NCBI GenBank assembly: GCA_964563435.1
Contig: CAZLXI010000015.1
Location: 1 to 64,000, forward strand
DNA length: 64,000 nt
Direction: 5' to 3'
Origin: Leadbetterella sp964563435
Lineage (GTDB): Bacteria > Bacteroidota > Bacteroidia > Cytophagales > Spirosomataceae
In this document: piece after piece, positions 26,138-35,203 of the stretch
Numbering within the stretch: position 1 is the first letter of the stretch
Layout: each line of letters opens with the position of its first letter
The notes under the pieces: model-generated
The model's input: only the letters and a program-made list of their open reading frames with translations
What the model was told of the DNA's origin: nothing
Databases searched by the model: none
Made by a program: the position numbers and the translations under genes

Positions 26138-26882
26138 ACGAATCATCCCCTGTCTCGACATCAAAGACGGCCGGACCGTAAAGGGAACCAACTTCGTCAA
26201 CCTGAAAGATGCCGGAGACCCTGTAGAGCTGGCCAGGATTTACGCTGCCGAAGGTGCTGACGAGCTGGTTTTCCTCGACATTACCGCTACGGTCGAAAAC
26301 CGGAAAACACTCCTTCACCTTGTAGACCGCGTGGCCCATGCCATTAATATCCCCTTCACCGTAGGGGGCGGCATCAGTAGCGTGGCGGATGTATCCGGCC
26401 TCCTTCAGGCCGGAGCCGACAAGATCTCCGTTAACTCTTCGGCCGTTAAAAACCCCGAGCTCGTGTCTGAGCTGTCGCAGGAGTTCGGCAGCCAGTGTAT
26501 CGTGGTAGCCATCGATACCCGGCATATTGAAGGCGCCCACCGGGTTCACACCCACGGCGGAAGGAAAGCCACCCCGTTGGAAACCGTGGCATGGGCAAAA
26601 CAGGTGAATGAGCTGGGAGCGGGCGAGATACTCCTGACCTCTATGGATGCCGACGGCACCAAAAGCGGTTTTGCACTGGAGATCACTTCGGTCATCTCCC
26701 GTGCCGTTAGCATCCCCGTGATCGCCTCAGGCGGAGCCGGCACGATGGAACATTTCTTTGACGTATTTACGACAGGTTATGCCGACGCCGCACTGGCGGC
26801 CAGTATTTTCCACTTCAGTGAAATCTCCATACCGGAATTAAAAAACTACCTCCTGAAAAAAAATCTACCGGTAAGATTTTAA
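26127..26882 (+). CDS. hisF: Imidazole glycerol phosphate synthase, cyclase subunit
   Basis: TIM-barrel cyclase that uses HisH-derived ammonia to form imidazole glycerol phosphate and AICAR. The N-terminal 'RIIPCLDIKDGRTVKG' with the catalytic aspartate, the central 'KISVNSSAV' and 'TSMDADGTKSGF' loop, and 'VIASGGAG' are as expected. 251 residues. It ends the his run; the next gene, lon, begins 97 bases later with a separate leader. Confidence 0.96.
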   Translation: MLTKRIIPCLDIKDGRTVKGTNFVNLKDAGDPVELARIYAAEGADELVFLDITATVENRKTLLHLVDRVAHAINIPFTVGGGISSVADVSGLLQAGADKISVNSSAVKNPELVSELSQEFGSQCIVVAIDTRHIEGAHRVHTHGGRKATPLETVAWAKQVNELGAGEILLTSMDADGTKSGFALEITSVISRAVSIPVIASGGAGTMEHFFDVFTTGYADAALAASIFHFSEISIPELKNYLLKKNLPVRF

Positions 26883-26979
26883 AAATCTGCCATTTTGCCA
26901 TTAAATTTATCCATGGCATACGATTTGAACGTTATCTATACCCCCTTATACCTAGATTATAATATTCAGATTTGCCATT

Positions 26980-29463
26980 ATGGCAGAAACCAAAAAGAAG
27001 CAAATGCTAGACTTTGATCAAATAGGCTTATCCGGCAAAAATATAGAAAGTGTGGAAATGATAGAGATCAGTTCCCCCGAAGAGGTCATCAACGATGAAA
27101 AAAACCTTCCGGGCGTACTCTCTATCCTTCCATTACGAAATACCGTTCTTTTCCCCGGTATTGTTATTCCGGTTACAGTGACCCGTACCAAGGGCATCAG
27201 ACTGGTAAAAAAAGCCTACAAAGGCGATAAAACCCTGGGAATCCTCTCCCAGATCAAGCAGACCAGCGAGGAGCCCGGCGATGAGGATCTCTACAAAGTG
27301 GGAACTATTGCCAATATCCTGAAAATGCTGGTGCTGCCGGATGGCAATGTCACCATCATCCTCCAGGGACGGAGGAGATTTCGGGTGGAAGAATATACGC
27401 AAACGGAGCCCCACCTGCAGGCCCGGGTGGAATACCTTCCCGACAACTTCCCGAATCCCAAGAAAAAGGAGACAAAGGCGCTAACCCAAAGCCTTAAGGA
27501 AGCAGCAATGAACATCACCAATCTGAATCCCGAGATTCCCAGGGATGCTCAGATCGCCATTAATAATATTGACTCGCTGGTTTTTCTGACCCATTTCCTG
27601 TCTTCCAACCTGAACGTGGCGCTATCCGACAAGCAGGTACTTCTGGAAACCCTTGACGGCTATGAGCATGCCACGCGGCTGCTCGAGCACATGCACAAAG
27701 AAATAGAAGTGCTGGAGATAAAAAAAGATATTCAGAGCAAGGCCTCTTTTGATATTGACCAGCAGCAGCGGGAATATTACCTGCGGCAACAGATCAAAGT
27801 GCTCCAGGAAGAGCTGGGAATGGACTCTCCCGACCAGGAAGTGGAAAAGCTAAGAGCCAAAGGTGCTAAAAAGAAATGGCCGGCTGATACGAATGAACAT
27901 TTCAACCGCGAGCTGAACAGAATCATGCGTACCAATTCCATGTCGCCCGAATACGGAATAGCCCTCAGCTATGCGGAATTGCTGGCCGACCTTCCCTGGA
28001 ATGAATACAGCAAAGACAATTTCTCGCTGAGCCGGGCCAAAAGGATCCTCGACAGCGACCACTTCGGCCTGACCAGGGTCAAAGAAAGAATTCTCGAATA
28101 CCTGGCCGTGCTGAAGCTCCGTAACGATATGAAAGCGCCCCTGCTTTGCCTCTACGGCCCTCCGGGCGTCGGTAAAACATCACTGGGAAAATCAGTGGCC
28201 AAAGCGCTGGGCAGGAAATACGTACGTATGGCGCTGGGCGGACTTCACGATGAAGCGGAGATCCGCGGCCACCGTAAGACCTATATCGGAGCCATGCCCG
28301 GGAAGATCATTCAAAACCTTCAGAAAGCCGGCTCCGGCAACCCGGTCTTTGTGCTGGATGAGATCGATAAGATCTCCCGCGATCACCGGGGAGACCCCTC
28401 CAGCGCTTTGCTGGAAGTGCTCGACCCTGAGCAGAACAACGCCTTCAAAGATAATTACCTGGAGGTGGAGTACGACCTCTCCAGAGTGATGTTTATCGCT
28501 ACAGCTAACTCCCTGGATACCATTCAGCCCGCCCTTCGCGACCGGATGGAGATTATTGAGCTGAGCGGCTATACCGTGGAAGAAAAACTGGAAATAGCCA
28601 AACGCCACCTGCTGCCCAAGCAGCTGGAGCTTCACGGACTGAAGCCCACCGACCTGAAGCTGGCCAATGCCGCCATCCTCAGGATCATAGAAGGATACAC
28701 CCGTGAGTCGGGCGTCAGAAGCCTGGAACAAAAAATCGGCAGCGTGGTCCGGAAAATCGCCAAGGCAGTGGCCATGAATGAAGCGTACAATACCAGCCTC
28801 GCGCCGGCCGATATAGAGACCCTTCTGGGCAACCCCGTCTTTGACAAAGACCTTTACGAAGGAAATGAGTTCGCAGGGGTGGTAACCGGCCTGGCCTGGA
28901 CCCCTGTAGGCGGCGATATCCTGTTTATTGAGTCCAATGTAAGCCGGGGAAAAGGACAGTTGACGCTCTCCGGGCAGCTGGGAGAGGTGATGAAAGAGTC
29001 GGCCATGACCGCCCTGTCTTATCTCAAGGCGCATGCAGAAGACCTGGGGATCGACTACCGGGTGTTTTCCAGCTATGACCTGCACATTCACGTACCGCAG
29101 GGAGCGGTGCCGAAAGACGGCCCGTCGGCCGGTATAACAATGCTTACTTCCATGGCGTCGATCTTTACGCAGCGTAAAGTAAAAAACAACCTGGCCATGA
29201 CCGGGGAGATCACCCTTCGTGGAAAGGTGCTTCCCGTAGGCGGGATCAAAGAGAAGATCCTTGCTGCCAAACGTGCCAACATCCGGGAGATCGTGATATG
29301 CTACAAAAACAAGAAAGATGTGGAAGAAATAGGTGCGGAATATACCAAAGGGCTTACCTTCCATTATGTCAATTACGTAGAGGAAGTACTGGAAGTAGCA
29401 CTGCTTAAGCAAAAAGTAAAAAAACCGGTACAGTTTATCTATAAGGAAGAGGACAAAAAATAA
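26980..29463 (+). CDS. lon: ATP-dependent protease Lon
   Basis: Cytoplasmic AAA+ protease for misfolded and regulatory proteins. Order: LAN substrate-binding domain (about 45-250), coiled-coil helical region, AAA+ module with Walker A 'GPPGVGKTSLGKS', and protease domain with the catalytic dyad S716 ('KDGPSAGITM') and K759 ('GGIKEKILAAK'). 827 residues, slightly longer than E. coli Lon because of an acidic N-terminal extension. The 97-base leader contains no perfect promoter box; the best match is CAGATTTG close to the start. Its last codons form one arm of the downstream terminator. Confidence 0.97.
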   Translation: MAETKKKQMLDFDQIGLSGKNIESVEMIEISSPEEVINDEKNLPGVLSILPLRNTVLFPGIVIPVTVTRTKGIRLVKKAYKGDKTLGILSQIKQTSEEPGDEDLYKVGTIANILKMLVLPDGNVTIILQGRRRFRVEEYTQTEPHLQARVEYLPDNFPNPKKKETKALTQSLKEAAMNITNLNPEIPRDAQIAINNIDSLVFLTHFLSSNLNVALSDKQVLLETLDGYEHATRLLEHMHKEIEVLEIKKDIQSKASFDIDQQQREYYLRQQIKVLQEELGMDSPDQEVEKLRAKGAKKKWPADTNEHFNRELNRIMRTNSMSPEYGIALSYAELLADLPWNEYSKDNFSLSRAKRILDSDHFGLTRVKERILEYLAVLKLRNDMKAPLLCLYGPPGVGKTSLGKSVAKALGRKYVRMALGGLHDEAEIRGHRKTYIGAMPGKIIQNLQKAGSGNPVFVLDEIDKISRDHRGDPSSALLEVLDPEQNNAFKDNYLEVEYDLSRVMFIATANSLDTIQPALRDRMEIIELSGYTVEEKLEIAKRHLLPKQLELHGLKPTDLKLANAAILRIIEGYTRESGVRSLEQKIGSVVRKIAKAVAMNEAYNTSLAPADIETLLGNPVFDKDLYEGNEFAGVVTGLAWTPVGGDILFIESNVSRGKGQLTLSGQLGEVMKESAMTALSYLKAHAEDLGIDYRVFSSYDLHIHVPQGAVPKDGPSAGITMLTSMASIFTQRKVKNNLAMTGEITLRGKVLPVGGIKEKILAAKRANIREIVICYKNKKDVEEIGAEYTKGLTFHYVNYVEEVLEVALLKQKVKKPVQFIYKEEDKK

Positions 29464-29486
29464 TCATGTCCTCTTCTTTATAAAAA
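29446..29486 (+). terminator. Terminator overlapping the end of lon
   Basis: A perfect nine-base stem (GAAGAGGAC and its complement, 29446-29454 and 29468-29476) with the stop codon in the loop, followed by TTTATAAAAAA. The coding sequence for the acidic C-terminus doubles as the stem. The tail is A/T mixed rather than a pure T-tract. Confidence 0.55.
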
Positions 29487-29538
29487 ATACCGTTTCAGAA
29501 AACTGATTGCTATCATTGTTTTTTTATTTCAAATGCCC

Positions 29539-29546
29539 TAACTTTG
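29539..29546 (+). promoter_or_regulatory. -7 promoter box of the RIC-like gene
   Basis: TAACTTTG, exact match, with ATTG about 21 bases upstream as -33 element. Leader of about 15-20 bases. Confidence 0.65.
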
Positions 29547-29565
29547 AAATAAAAGCGAAGCAGTT

Positions 29566-30270
29566 ATGATGAATTCTGAAACGGTACAGTCCCTTGTAGA
29601 GTCAGCAAAAATCTACCAGATGGTTACGGAAAGGCTGGATCTGATCGATAATCCATCCAAAGAAGAGCTGAACTTTGAATCAGAATTAATGGAGCTCATC
29701 CTGGAGTTCTACAGCGGAGACGAGTCGGACCTGCCTGTTGAAAAGCTCCGGAAGTTTTCCATGATGCAGGTGATGTATTACCTCCAGGCATCGCATAAAT
29801 TATATATCTCCAAAACACTTCCCGAGATAGAGCAGTCTATGGCGCATATCCAGCGGAAGTACTATGACACCCCGCAGATCCTGGATGCGCTGGTACTCTT
29901 TTTCAATCAATACAAAACCAGCTTCCTGGAGCATATCCGGATGGAAGAAAGAGATTTTTTTCCCTACCTGAAAAAGCTGCATAATGCCTACACCGGCCAT
30001 TTAAGCCGGGAAGAAGCACAGGATCTGCTGAACAATACCTCCATCAGCCAGTTTATCGATGATCATGACGCGGTAGAGGATGAACTGAAACATGTGTCTA
30101 CCATTATACACGCCTATTCCGAAGAGGAAATGATCCCGCTTCCCTTTAAGGTTTTTCTGAACCAGGTAGAGCTTTTCGAGATGGACCTCCGCAAACATGC
30201 TATCATTGAAGATCATGTGCTGGTACCTATGGCTCAGAAAATTGAAAAAGAACTTCGTGAGCGTTTTTAG
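29566..30270 (+). CDS. Hemerythrin-like di-iron protein, RIC (ScdA/YtfE) type
   Basis: 234-residue four-helix-bundle protein of the Repair of Iron Centres family, implicated elsewhere in repairing nitrosylated or oxidised iron-sulfur clusters. Ligand-type residues appear in the right order: 'YYLQASHKLYI', 'FLEHIRMEERDFFPYL' (H-x3-E-E), 'FIDDHDAVEDEL' (H-D-x2-E) and 'DLRKHAIIEDHVLVP' (H-x3-E). It lacks the N-terminal ScdA_N domain and is otherwise full length. ATG at 29566 or 29569. It has its own promoter and is not in an operon. Confidence 0.82.
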   Translation: MMNSETVQSLVESAKIYQMVTERLDLIDNPSKEELNFESELMELILEFYSGDESDLPVEKLRKFSMMQVMYYLQASHKLYISKTLPEIEQSMAHIQRKYYDTPQILDALVLFFNQYKTSFLEHIRMEERDFFPYLKKLHNAYTGHLSREEAQDLLNNTSISQFIDDHDAVEDELKHVSTIIHAYSEEEMIPLPFKVFLNQVELFEMDLRKHAIIEDHVLVPMAQKIEKELRERF

Positions 30271-30410
30271 AAACTTTGTTATAGACTTCAGCATAGAATT
30301 TCCATGACAGCTTGCCAGGGCGGTATATGCTACGCGGTGAAGCGTCACCCGGCAGGACATCGCCCGACCCAATAAAACCCAAAATCAGTTATATCGGAAT
30401 CATAATACCT

Positions 30411-31352
30411 ATGAAAAAAATATTGTCCTTTCTCCTTCTTATTTCTACAGCCTCCCTGGCACAGGATTTTAAGATCATCGGCTATTATATGCCCTCAAAA
30501 GAGCCTATACCCCTTCAGCATTATACGCACATTAATTATTCTTTTGCCATTCCGGCAAAAACGGGAGATACGCTCCTGCCCCTGCGCAATCCGGAGCATG
30601 TAAGGGAAGTGATCAGCAGGGTTCATGAGCACAAAAAGCAGATTTTTCTCTCTATCGGCGGTTGGGGAATAGGTGATGGCGGCGGTGATGACACCCGCTT
30701 TCACAAAATGGCTGAAACGGTACAGGGCCGGAAATCTTTTATCGAAAGTTCCATGAAGATGGTGAACGGGTTCGGTTTTGACGGCGTGGATCTCGACTGG
30801 GAGTACCCCGACGAAGACTCCCCTTCCGCCGATCATTACGTGCTGTTGGTGACTGACCTGGCGGATGCCCTGCACAAACAAAACAAAAAGTTGACCGCCG
30901 CAGTTATTTCGTATGGAAAAAAAGGCTACGGTATAAAGAAAGAGGCCTTTGACAAAATGGACTGGATCAACCTGATGGCGTATGACGACGACTACGGACC
31001 GGATTATGTCAAGGCCCATTCGCCTTATTCCCTGGCCCTCCGGTCGCTCGACTACTGGCTCACTGAACGCGGCCTGCCGCCCCATAAGGCCGTGCTCGGC
31101 TTACCCTACTATTCCAAAAAAGGGATGGGAAATTTCGGACCGGATTACAAAACTCTACTGAAAGACGGGGCCAGTCCGTACGATGACTACTGGAAGGGTG
31201 CTTTCTATAACGGCATTCATACCATACGGCTGAAAACCCAGCTGGCGCTTGACCGCAAGCTGGGCGGGGTAATGATCTGGGAAGTACGGCACGATACGAA
31301 CGATGAATATTCGCTGGGTAAGGCCATTCATGACACGGTGCACCGCCCGTAG
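30411..31352 (+). CDS. Exported glycoside hydrolase family 18 (chitinase-like)
   Basis: Predicted secreted chitinase or endo-beta-N-acetylglucosaminidase. The ATG at 30411 begins a signal peptide (MKKILSFLLLISTASLAQ); the longer frame to 30312 adds an unlikely leader. The GH18 catalytic motif D-x2-D-x-D-x-E is intact as D124, D127, D129 and E131 ('GFDGVDLDWEYP'). 'SIGGWGIGDG' is the conserved barrel strand, and 'INLMAYDDD' and 'GVMIWEVRHDT' complete the barrel. 313 residues, so catalytic domain only, with no chitin-binding module or type IX sorting tail. A small hairpin (GGTGA-AGCG-TCACC) is found in the 140-base gap before it. Confidence 0.88.
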   Translation: MKKILSFLLLISTASLAQDFKIIGYYMPSKEPIPLQHYTHINYSFAIPAKTGDTLLPLRNPEHVREVISRVHEHKKQIFLSIGGWGIGDGGGDDTRFHKMAETVQGRKSFIESSMKMVNGFGFDGVDLDWEYPDEDSPSADHYVLLVTDLADALHKQNKKLTAAVISYGKKGYGIKKEAFDKMDWINLMAYDDDYGPDYVKAHSPYSLALRSLDYWLTERGLPPHKAVLGLPYYSKKGMGNFGPDYKTLLKDGASPYDDYWKGAFYNGIHTIRLKTQLALDRKLGGVMIWEVRHDTNDEYSLGKAIHDTVHRP

Positions 31353-31415
31353 AGCCTCAAGATTTGCGGCTTTGCAATTGCATCCCCAGGATGTAAAAAA
31401 CCAGATATTTAACGA

Positions 31416-31997
31416 TTATCTTTTAAGATCTTCAAAATAAGCTATTGCCTTTTCCAACTCTATTTCTTTCCTGATTTCTGAAAGATCGGAATATATACTG
31501 CTTTCCAACCTGTACCGGGTGACATTCTTTACTAACTTCCCGGCTCTGTAATGATACCGGGCATCCGGCCACATTTCCGGCGTCCATATAATAAAGAAAA
31601 TTGTTATTACTGTTGTAAATAATGAGAAACCGGCATTTCCCCACATAAAGCACTGCATTCTCATTTCATCAGGTGCCTCCATTTTATACCCCAGCAATGC
31701 ATGCTTCAGGTCGTGTTCTTTATACCAGGGTACCAGCTCCAGGTTATTTTCACTCATTATTTTATAAAGGGTCTTGCCCAGGGTATTGTCGGGAGACCCT
31801 GCCATTTCCTTCATTAACCTTTCACACTTACTTTTATCACCAAAAAAATTCAATACAGACACTGCAATATTAAGTTGTGTCGTGAAAATAATATCAAACC
31901 TAAATCTTCTTGTTTTGTCAAGCAGTAAATTCCAAAAATCACAGAGGATAGAGGCTCTTCTGTTCTTTATCTGAAAGTATAAAACAGATGTTTTCAT
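31416..31997 (-). CDS. Coq4-like protein
   Basis: 193 residues. It carries H95-D96-x2-H99 and E111, exactly the HDxxH-x11-E metal-site pattern of Coq4, in 'KEHDLKHALLGYKMEAPDE'. Coq4 scaffolds ubiquinone synthesis in mitochondria and proteobacteria, and a homologue has been described as a C1-hydroxylase/decarboxylase. A hydrophobic segment follows ('FSLFTTVITIFFIIW'). Bacteroidota use menaquinone, so the substrate here is unknown. The gene stands alone, in the opposite direction to its neighbours. A 12-base palindrome AAAAGTACTTTT (32011-32022) precedes it. No other quinone gene is adjacent. Confidence 0.65.
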   Translation of the reverse strand: MKTSVLYFQIKNRRASILCDFWNLLLDKTRRFRFDIIFTTQLNIAVSVLNFFGDKSKCERLMKEMAGSPDNTLGKTLYKIMSENNLELVPWYKEHDLKHALLGYKMEAPDEMRMQCFMWGNAGFSLFTTVITIFFIIWTPEMWPDARYHYRAGKLVKNVTRYRLESSIYSDLSEIRKEIELEKAIAYFEDLKR

Positions 31998-32190
31998 TTA
32001 TTAATGATTTAAAAGTACTTTTAATTACAAAGTGAATAAAATATTTCTAGGCAAGCAACTATTTTTACTTTTTTAACATCCTTTGACTTACCGAAGTCGC
32101 AAAATTTTGCAACTCTGGAGCTGTATCTGTGGGATGCCCGCCCCCCCATTTCACCAAAAAATCTTCAAAAATTTATAAAATTTTAAATAG

Positions 32191-32202
32191 TATGCTTGCA
32201 TA
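32191..32202. promoter_or_regulatory. Upstream operator of the acyl-CoA dehydrogenase
   Basis: TATGCTTGCATA, the same perfect 12-base palindrome core as the site at 32234-32245, centred 43 bases (about four helical turns) away. Both belong to one pattern, AGTATGC-TT-GCATA. Confidence 0.7.
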
Positions 32203-32218
32203 ACATTATTTTAATTCA

Positions 32219-32226
32219 TTACTTTG
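32219..32226 (+). promoter_or_regulatory. Near-consensus -7 box of the acyl-CoA dehydrogenase
   Basis: TTACTTTG, seven of eight matches to TAnnTTTG, immediately before the downstream operator. It would place the transcription start inside that operator. Confidence 0.5.
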
Positions 32227-32228
32227 TA

Positions 32229-32250
32229 ATTAGTATGCTTGCATACTAAT
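32229..32250. promoter_or_regulatory. Perfect 22-base palindromic operator
   Basis: ATTAGTATGC-TT-GCATACTAAT, a perfect palindrome with a two-base centre, overlapping the expected transcription start. The size and position suit a TetR-family repressor. No such regulator gene is in the window. Confidence 0.8.
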
Positions 32251-32284
32251 AAATTCGTTTTACCTCATATAAAATATCAGAGTA

Positions 32285-34084
32285 ATGGCATCTATTGAAG
32301 TAATGGCATCGCTAAAAGGAGGAGAATTCCTGATCAAAGAAACCGCCGCCGGGCAGATCTTCATCCCTGAAGAGTTTACAGAAGAACAACAGATGATCGC
32401 CGATACCTGTCGTGACTTCCTGAAAACGGAGATCCACCCTATCCTGGAAGAGATAGACAGTGCAAAATCACCGGAGTTGATTTCCTCGTTAATGGATAAA
32501 GCCGGTGAGTTGGGTCTCCTGGGAACCGCCGTACCGGAAGAATATGGCGGCTTCGGGATGAATTTTAACACTTCTATGCTGGTAGCCGAAGTTCTGGGTG
32601 CGGGCCATTCCTTCTCAGTGGCGCAGTCGGCCCATACCGGCATCGGCACCCTGCCTATTGTATATTACGGTAACGACGAGCAAAAACAAAAATACCTCCC
32701 TAAGCTGGGCACCGGCGAATGGAAAGCCGCTTACTGCCTGACAGAGCCCGACTCCGGCTCCGATGCAAACAGCGGTAAAACCAAAGCCGGGCTCTCGCCC
32801 GACGGAAAATTCTATAAGCTCAACGGCCAGAAAATGTGGATCACCAACGGCGGTTTTGCCGATGTGTTTATCGTTTTTGCCAAGATTGATGATGACAAAA
32901 ACCTGAGTGCCTTTATTGTGGAAAAATCCTTTGGTGGCATCACCATGAATGAGCCGGAGCATAAAATGGGCATCAAAGGTTCTGACACCCGCCAGATCTT
33001 CTTCAACGACTGCATGGTGCCGGTTGAAAATTTACTCTCCACCCGGGAAAACGGTTTCAAAATTGCAGTAAATATCCTGAATGTGGGGCGGATCAAGCTG
33101 GCTATAGCGGCTGTGGGCGGGTCAAAAGCCGTACTGAGTTATGCGGTGAATTACGCCAATGAAAGAAAACAGTTCGGCATTTCCATAGGCCGATTCGGGG
33201 CCATCAAACATAAGCTGGCAGAAATGGCTATCCGGATCTGGACCAGCGAAACTGCATGCTATAGAGCAGGGCAGAATATCGATGACCTGATCGACTCCCT
33301 GGTGGCTTCCGGCATGAGCGACGCCGAAGCCAAGCTCAAAGCACTTGAACAATATGCCATAGAATGTGCCATCCTGAAAGTGAACGGCTCGGAAACGCTG
33401 GATTACGTGACCGATGAGGGCGTTCAGGTATACGGCGGCATGGGCTACTCCGCAGACGCTCCCATGGACCGGGCCTACCGCGACTCCCGCATCAACCGGA
33501 TCTTTGAAGGCACCAACGAGATCAACCGCATGCTCGTACTGGATATGTATCTTAAAAGAGCCATGAAGGGTGAACTTGATCTCCTGGGTCCTGCTACTAC
33601 AGTAGGAAAAGAGATCCTGTCCATTCCGGAGTTTGGTGGAAGTGACGATGAAGAAATGTTTGCCGCGGAGAAAAAGGTGATCCGCAACCTGAAAAAGGTG
33701 GCACTGATGATCGCAGGTTCCGCAGTGCAGAAATTCATGATGAAGCTCTCCCATGAGCAGGAGATCCTGATGAACATTGCCGATATTATTACGGAAGTGT
33801 ATGTGGCGGAATCTGCTCTTCACAGAGTAGAAAAACTTATTTCCCTTAAGGGCGAAGAAGCGGTGGTCCTGCAGAAAGACATCACGCTGGTTTACCTGCA
33901 GAACGCTGTGGCAAAAGTAGCCGCAGCAGGCAGAGAGGCTATCAGCGCCTTTGCAGAAGGAGACGAGCTTCGTGTTATGCTTATGGGGCTCAAACGCTTC
34001 ACAAAAATCGATCCGGCCAACACCAAAGAAGCCCGGCGAAGAATAGCCGACGCTATGCTGGCGGAGGGCAGATACATCTTTTAA
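32285..34084 (+). CDS. Acyl-CoA dehydrogenase with C-terminal extension
   Basis: FAD-dependent dehydrogenase for the first step of beta-oxidation. Residues 1-400 are the classic fold: 'YCLTEPDSGSDANSGKTKA' and 'KMWITNGGFADVFIV' (signature 1 region), and 'YGGMGYSADAPMDRAYRD' followed by 'NRIFEGTNEINRML'. The catalytic base is expected in the 'Y-G-G-M-G-Y' neighbourhood, or as E in 'FEGTNEI', by family class. A 190-residue helical extension follows, as in VLCAD and ACAD9 types, which handle long chains. 599 residues. Two palindromic operators precede it and it seems to be transcribed alone, ended by an AT-rich gap. Confidence 0.93.
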   Translation: MASIEVMASLKGGEFLIKETAAGQIFIPEEFTEEQQMIADTCRDFLKTEIHPILEEIDSAKSPELISSLMDKAGELGLLGTAVPEEYGGFGMNFNTSMLVAEVLGAGHSFSVAQSAHTGIGTLPIVYYGNDEQKQKYLPKLGTGEWKAAYCLTEPDSGSDANSGKTKAGLSPDGKFYKLNGQKMWITNGGFADVFIVFAKIDDDKNLSAFIVEKSFGGITMNEPEHKMGIKGSDTRQIFFNDCMVPVENLLSTRENGFKIAVNILNVGRIKLAIAAVGGSKAVLSYAVNYANERKQFGISIGRFGAIKHKLAEMAIRIWTSETACYRAGQNIDDLIDSLVASGMSDAEAKLKALEQYAIECAILKVNGSETLDYVTDEGVQVYGGMGYSADAPMDRAYRDSRINRIFEGTNEINRMLVLDMYLKRAMKGELDLLGPATTVGKEILSIPEFGGSDDEEMFAAEKKVIRNLKKVALMIAGSAVQKFMMKLSHEQEILMNIADIITEVYVAESALHRVEKLISLKGEEAVVLQKDITLVYLQNAVAKVAAAGREAISAFAEGDELRVMLMGLKRFTKIDPANTKEARRRIADAMLAEGRYIF

Positions 34085-34204
34085 TAAGTTAAAAATTAAA
34101 AACGGTCCGCCGCTGCGATGAAAAGTTACGGTACATTAGTATTTAATATAAAAGAATCTTCCACAACTTTTAACTGTTAACTTATAGTTTTTAACTCACA
34201 TGCT

Positions 34205-34834
34205 TCAGGCCCCTTCCCGCTTACCCACAGACTTGTAGGGCAATGTGCTGATCAGGTCGCTGACGGTGCGCCTGGCCAGATCCTGGGGAGAATCAAACCG
34301 GTTTCGGATATATTCCCGGTCTGTGATCCCCCAGATTCTTTGCCCTGCAGCGGCATCAAAAAGATCGAGGCTGGTAATGATCCCGTTGTTCCCGGCAAAT
34401 CCTCTCTGCATATCAAATTCTACCGAACTGCTACCGAAGAGTACGGCATCAACACCCAGCAAAGAGGCTATTCTCGACTTTTCCATCACCATCAGCTGCG
34501 AATAGGGAATCCCCAACTGCTCGAGCGCCCGGTTAGTGGTCAGATAATCCTGAACCGTAATGCTCAGCTGCTTTTTATTGGTGCGTTTGGCCAGGTATTC
34601 AAAAGCCGCCTTCTGCAGGTCGATCCCCGCACGTCTCTCCTGCTCCTCCCACGGCACCTTGTCTCCGCGCATCATCCTTTTATAATCTTCACTGAACTTT
34701 ACCTCAAAAGGTAAGACCGCCACCCGTTTGTGGGTATTGATCAGAGCCTCACTTTCCGGCAGCAGGTAAGGTTTAACGCTCCGGCAGGAATACAAACCCG
34801 CCACTAAAACACAAAAACACAATATTCTTTTCAT
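34205..34834 (-). CDS. Lipoprotein of CsgG-like type
   Basis: 209 residues with a type II signal, 'MKRILCFCVLVAGLYSC', cysteine at residue 17. The mature part has 'RVAVLPFEVKF' near its start and 'LLGVDAVLFGSSSVEFDM' in the middle, the strand-loop pattern of CsgG/GNA1162-type periplasmic lipoproteins. It is a little short for CsgG itself and the channel-forming region is not evident, so a curli-type secretion role is not claimed. It is convergent with the acyl-CoA dehydrogenase across a 120-base AT-rich gap containing imperfect repeats. Confidence 0.65.
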   Translation of the reverse strand: MKRILCFCVLVAGLYSCRSVKPYLLPESEALINTHKRVAVLPFEVKFSEDYKRMMRGDKVPWEEQERRAGIDLQKAAFEYLAKRTNKKQLSITVQDYLTTNRALEQLGIPYSQLMVMEKSRIASLLGVDAVLFGSSSVEFDMQRGFAGNNGIITSLDLFDAAAGQRIWGITDREYIRNRFDSPQDLARRTVSDLISTLPYKSVGKREGA

Positions 34835-34969
34835 GAAAAAAAGTCTCTAAGTTTCAAAATAACGTACAAATCAATTATTAGACATATATTGCCCCGGCAA
34901 AGTTTAAAAGTATCTATACAAAAGAATTAAAATATTCAACCAAAGGTTTTTAAATCGAATATTTTATCT

Positions 34970-34977
34970 TATCTTTG
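34970..34977 (+). promoter_or_regulatory. -7 promoter box of rpmG
   Basis: TATCTTTG, exact match, 24 bases before the rpmG ATG. Confidence 0.65.
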
Positions 34978-35001
34978 CAGCCCGATTAAGACAAAATAAT
35001 T

Positions 35002-35184
35002 ATGGCAAAGAAAGGAAACAGAGTTCAGGTAATACTGGAATGTACTGAACATAAGACTTCAGGTGTACCTGGAATGTCCAGATATATCACCACCAAGAAC
35101 CGTAAGAACACTACTGCAAGACTGGAGCTGAAGAAGTACAATCCTATCTTGAGAAAGGTTACTGTTCATAAAGAAATCAAATAA
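35002..35184 (+). CDS. rpmG: 50S ribosomal protein L33
   Basis: 60 residues beginning 'MAKKGNRVQVILECTEHKTS'. 'SRYITTKNRKNTTARLELKKYNP' (in outline: the conserved YITTKN-R-N motif) and 'LRKVTVHKEIK' identify bL33. It keeps only one of the zinc-type cysteines, so this is a zinc-free (C-minus) form, as is usual for this phylum. L28 (rpmB), normally just upstream, is missing from the window. DUF4295 follows 19 bases later in the same transcript. Confidence 0.95.
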   Translation: MAKKGNRVQVILECTEHKTSGVPGMSRYITTKNRKNTTARLELKKYNPILRKVTVHKEIK

Positions 35185-35203
35185 TCTGAAATAGTAGAAA
35201 GAC

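Noticed and set aside
28192..29412. A 406-codon minus-strand open frame
   Set aside because: Antisense to lon, where the Walker A and S716-K759 protease motifs prove the plus strand.
34205..34834. Calling the lipoprotein CsgG (curli secretion channel)
   Set aside because: The strand-loop pattern fits, but the length is short and no curli genes are nearby.
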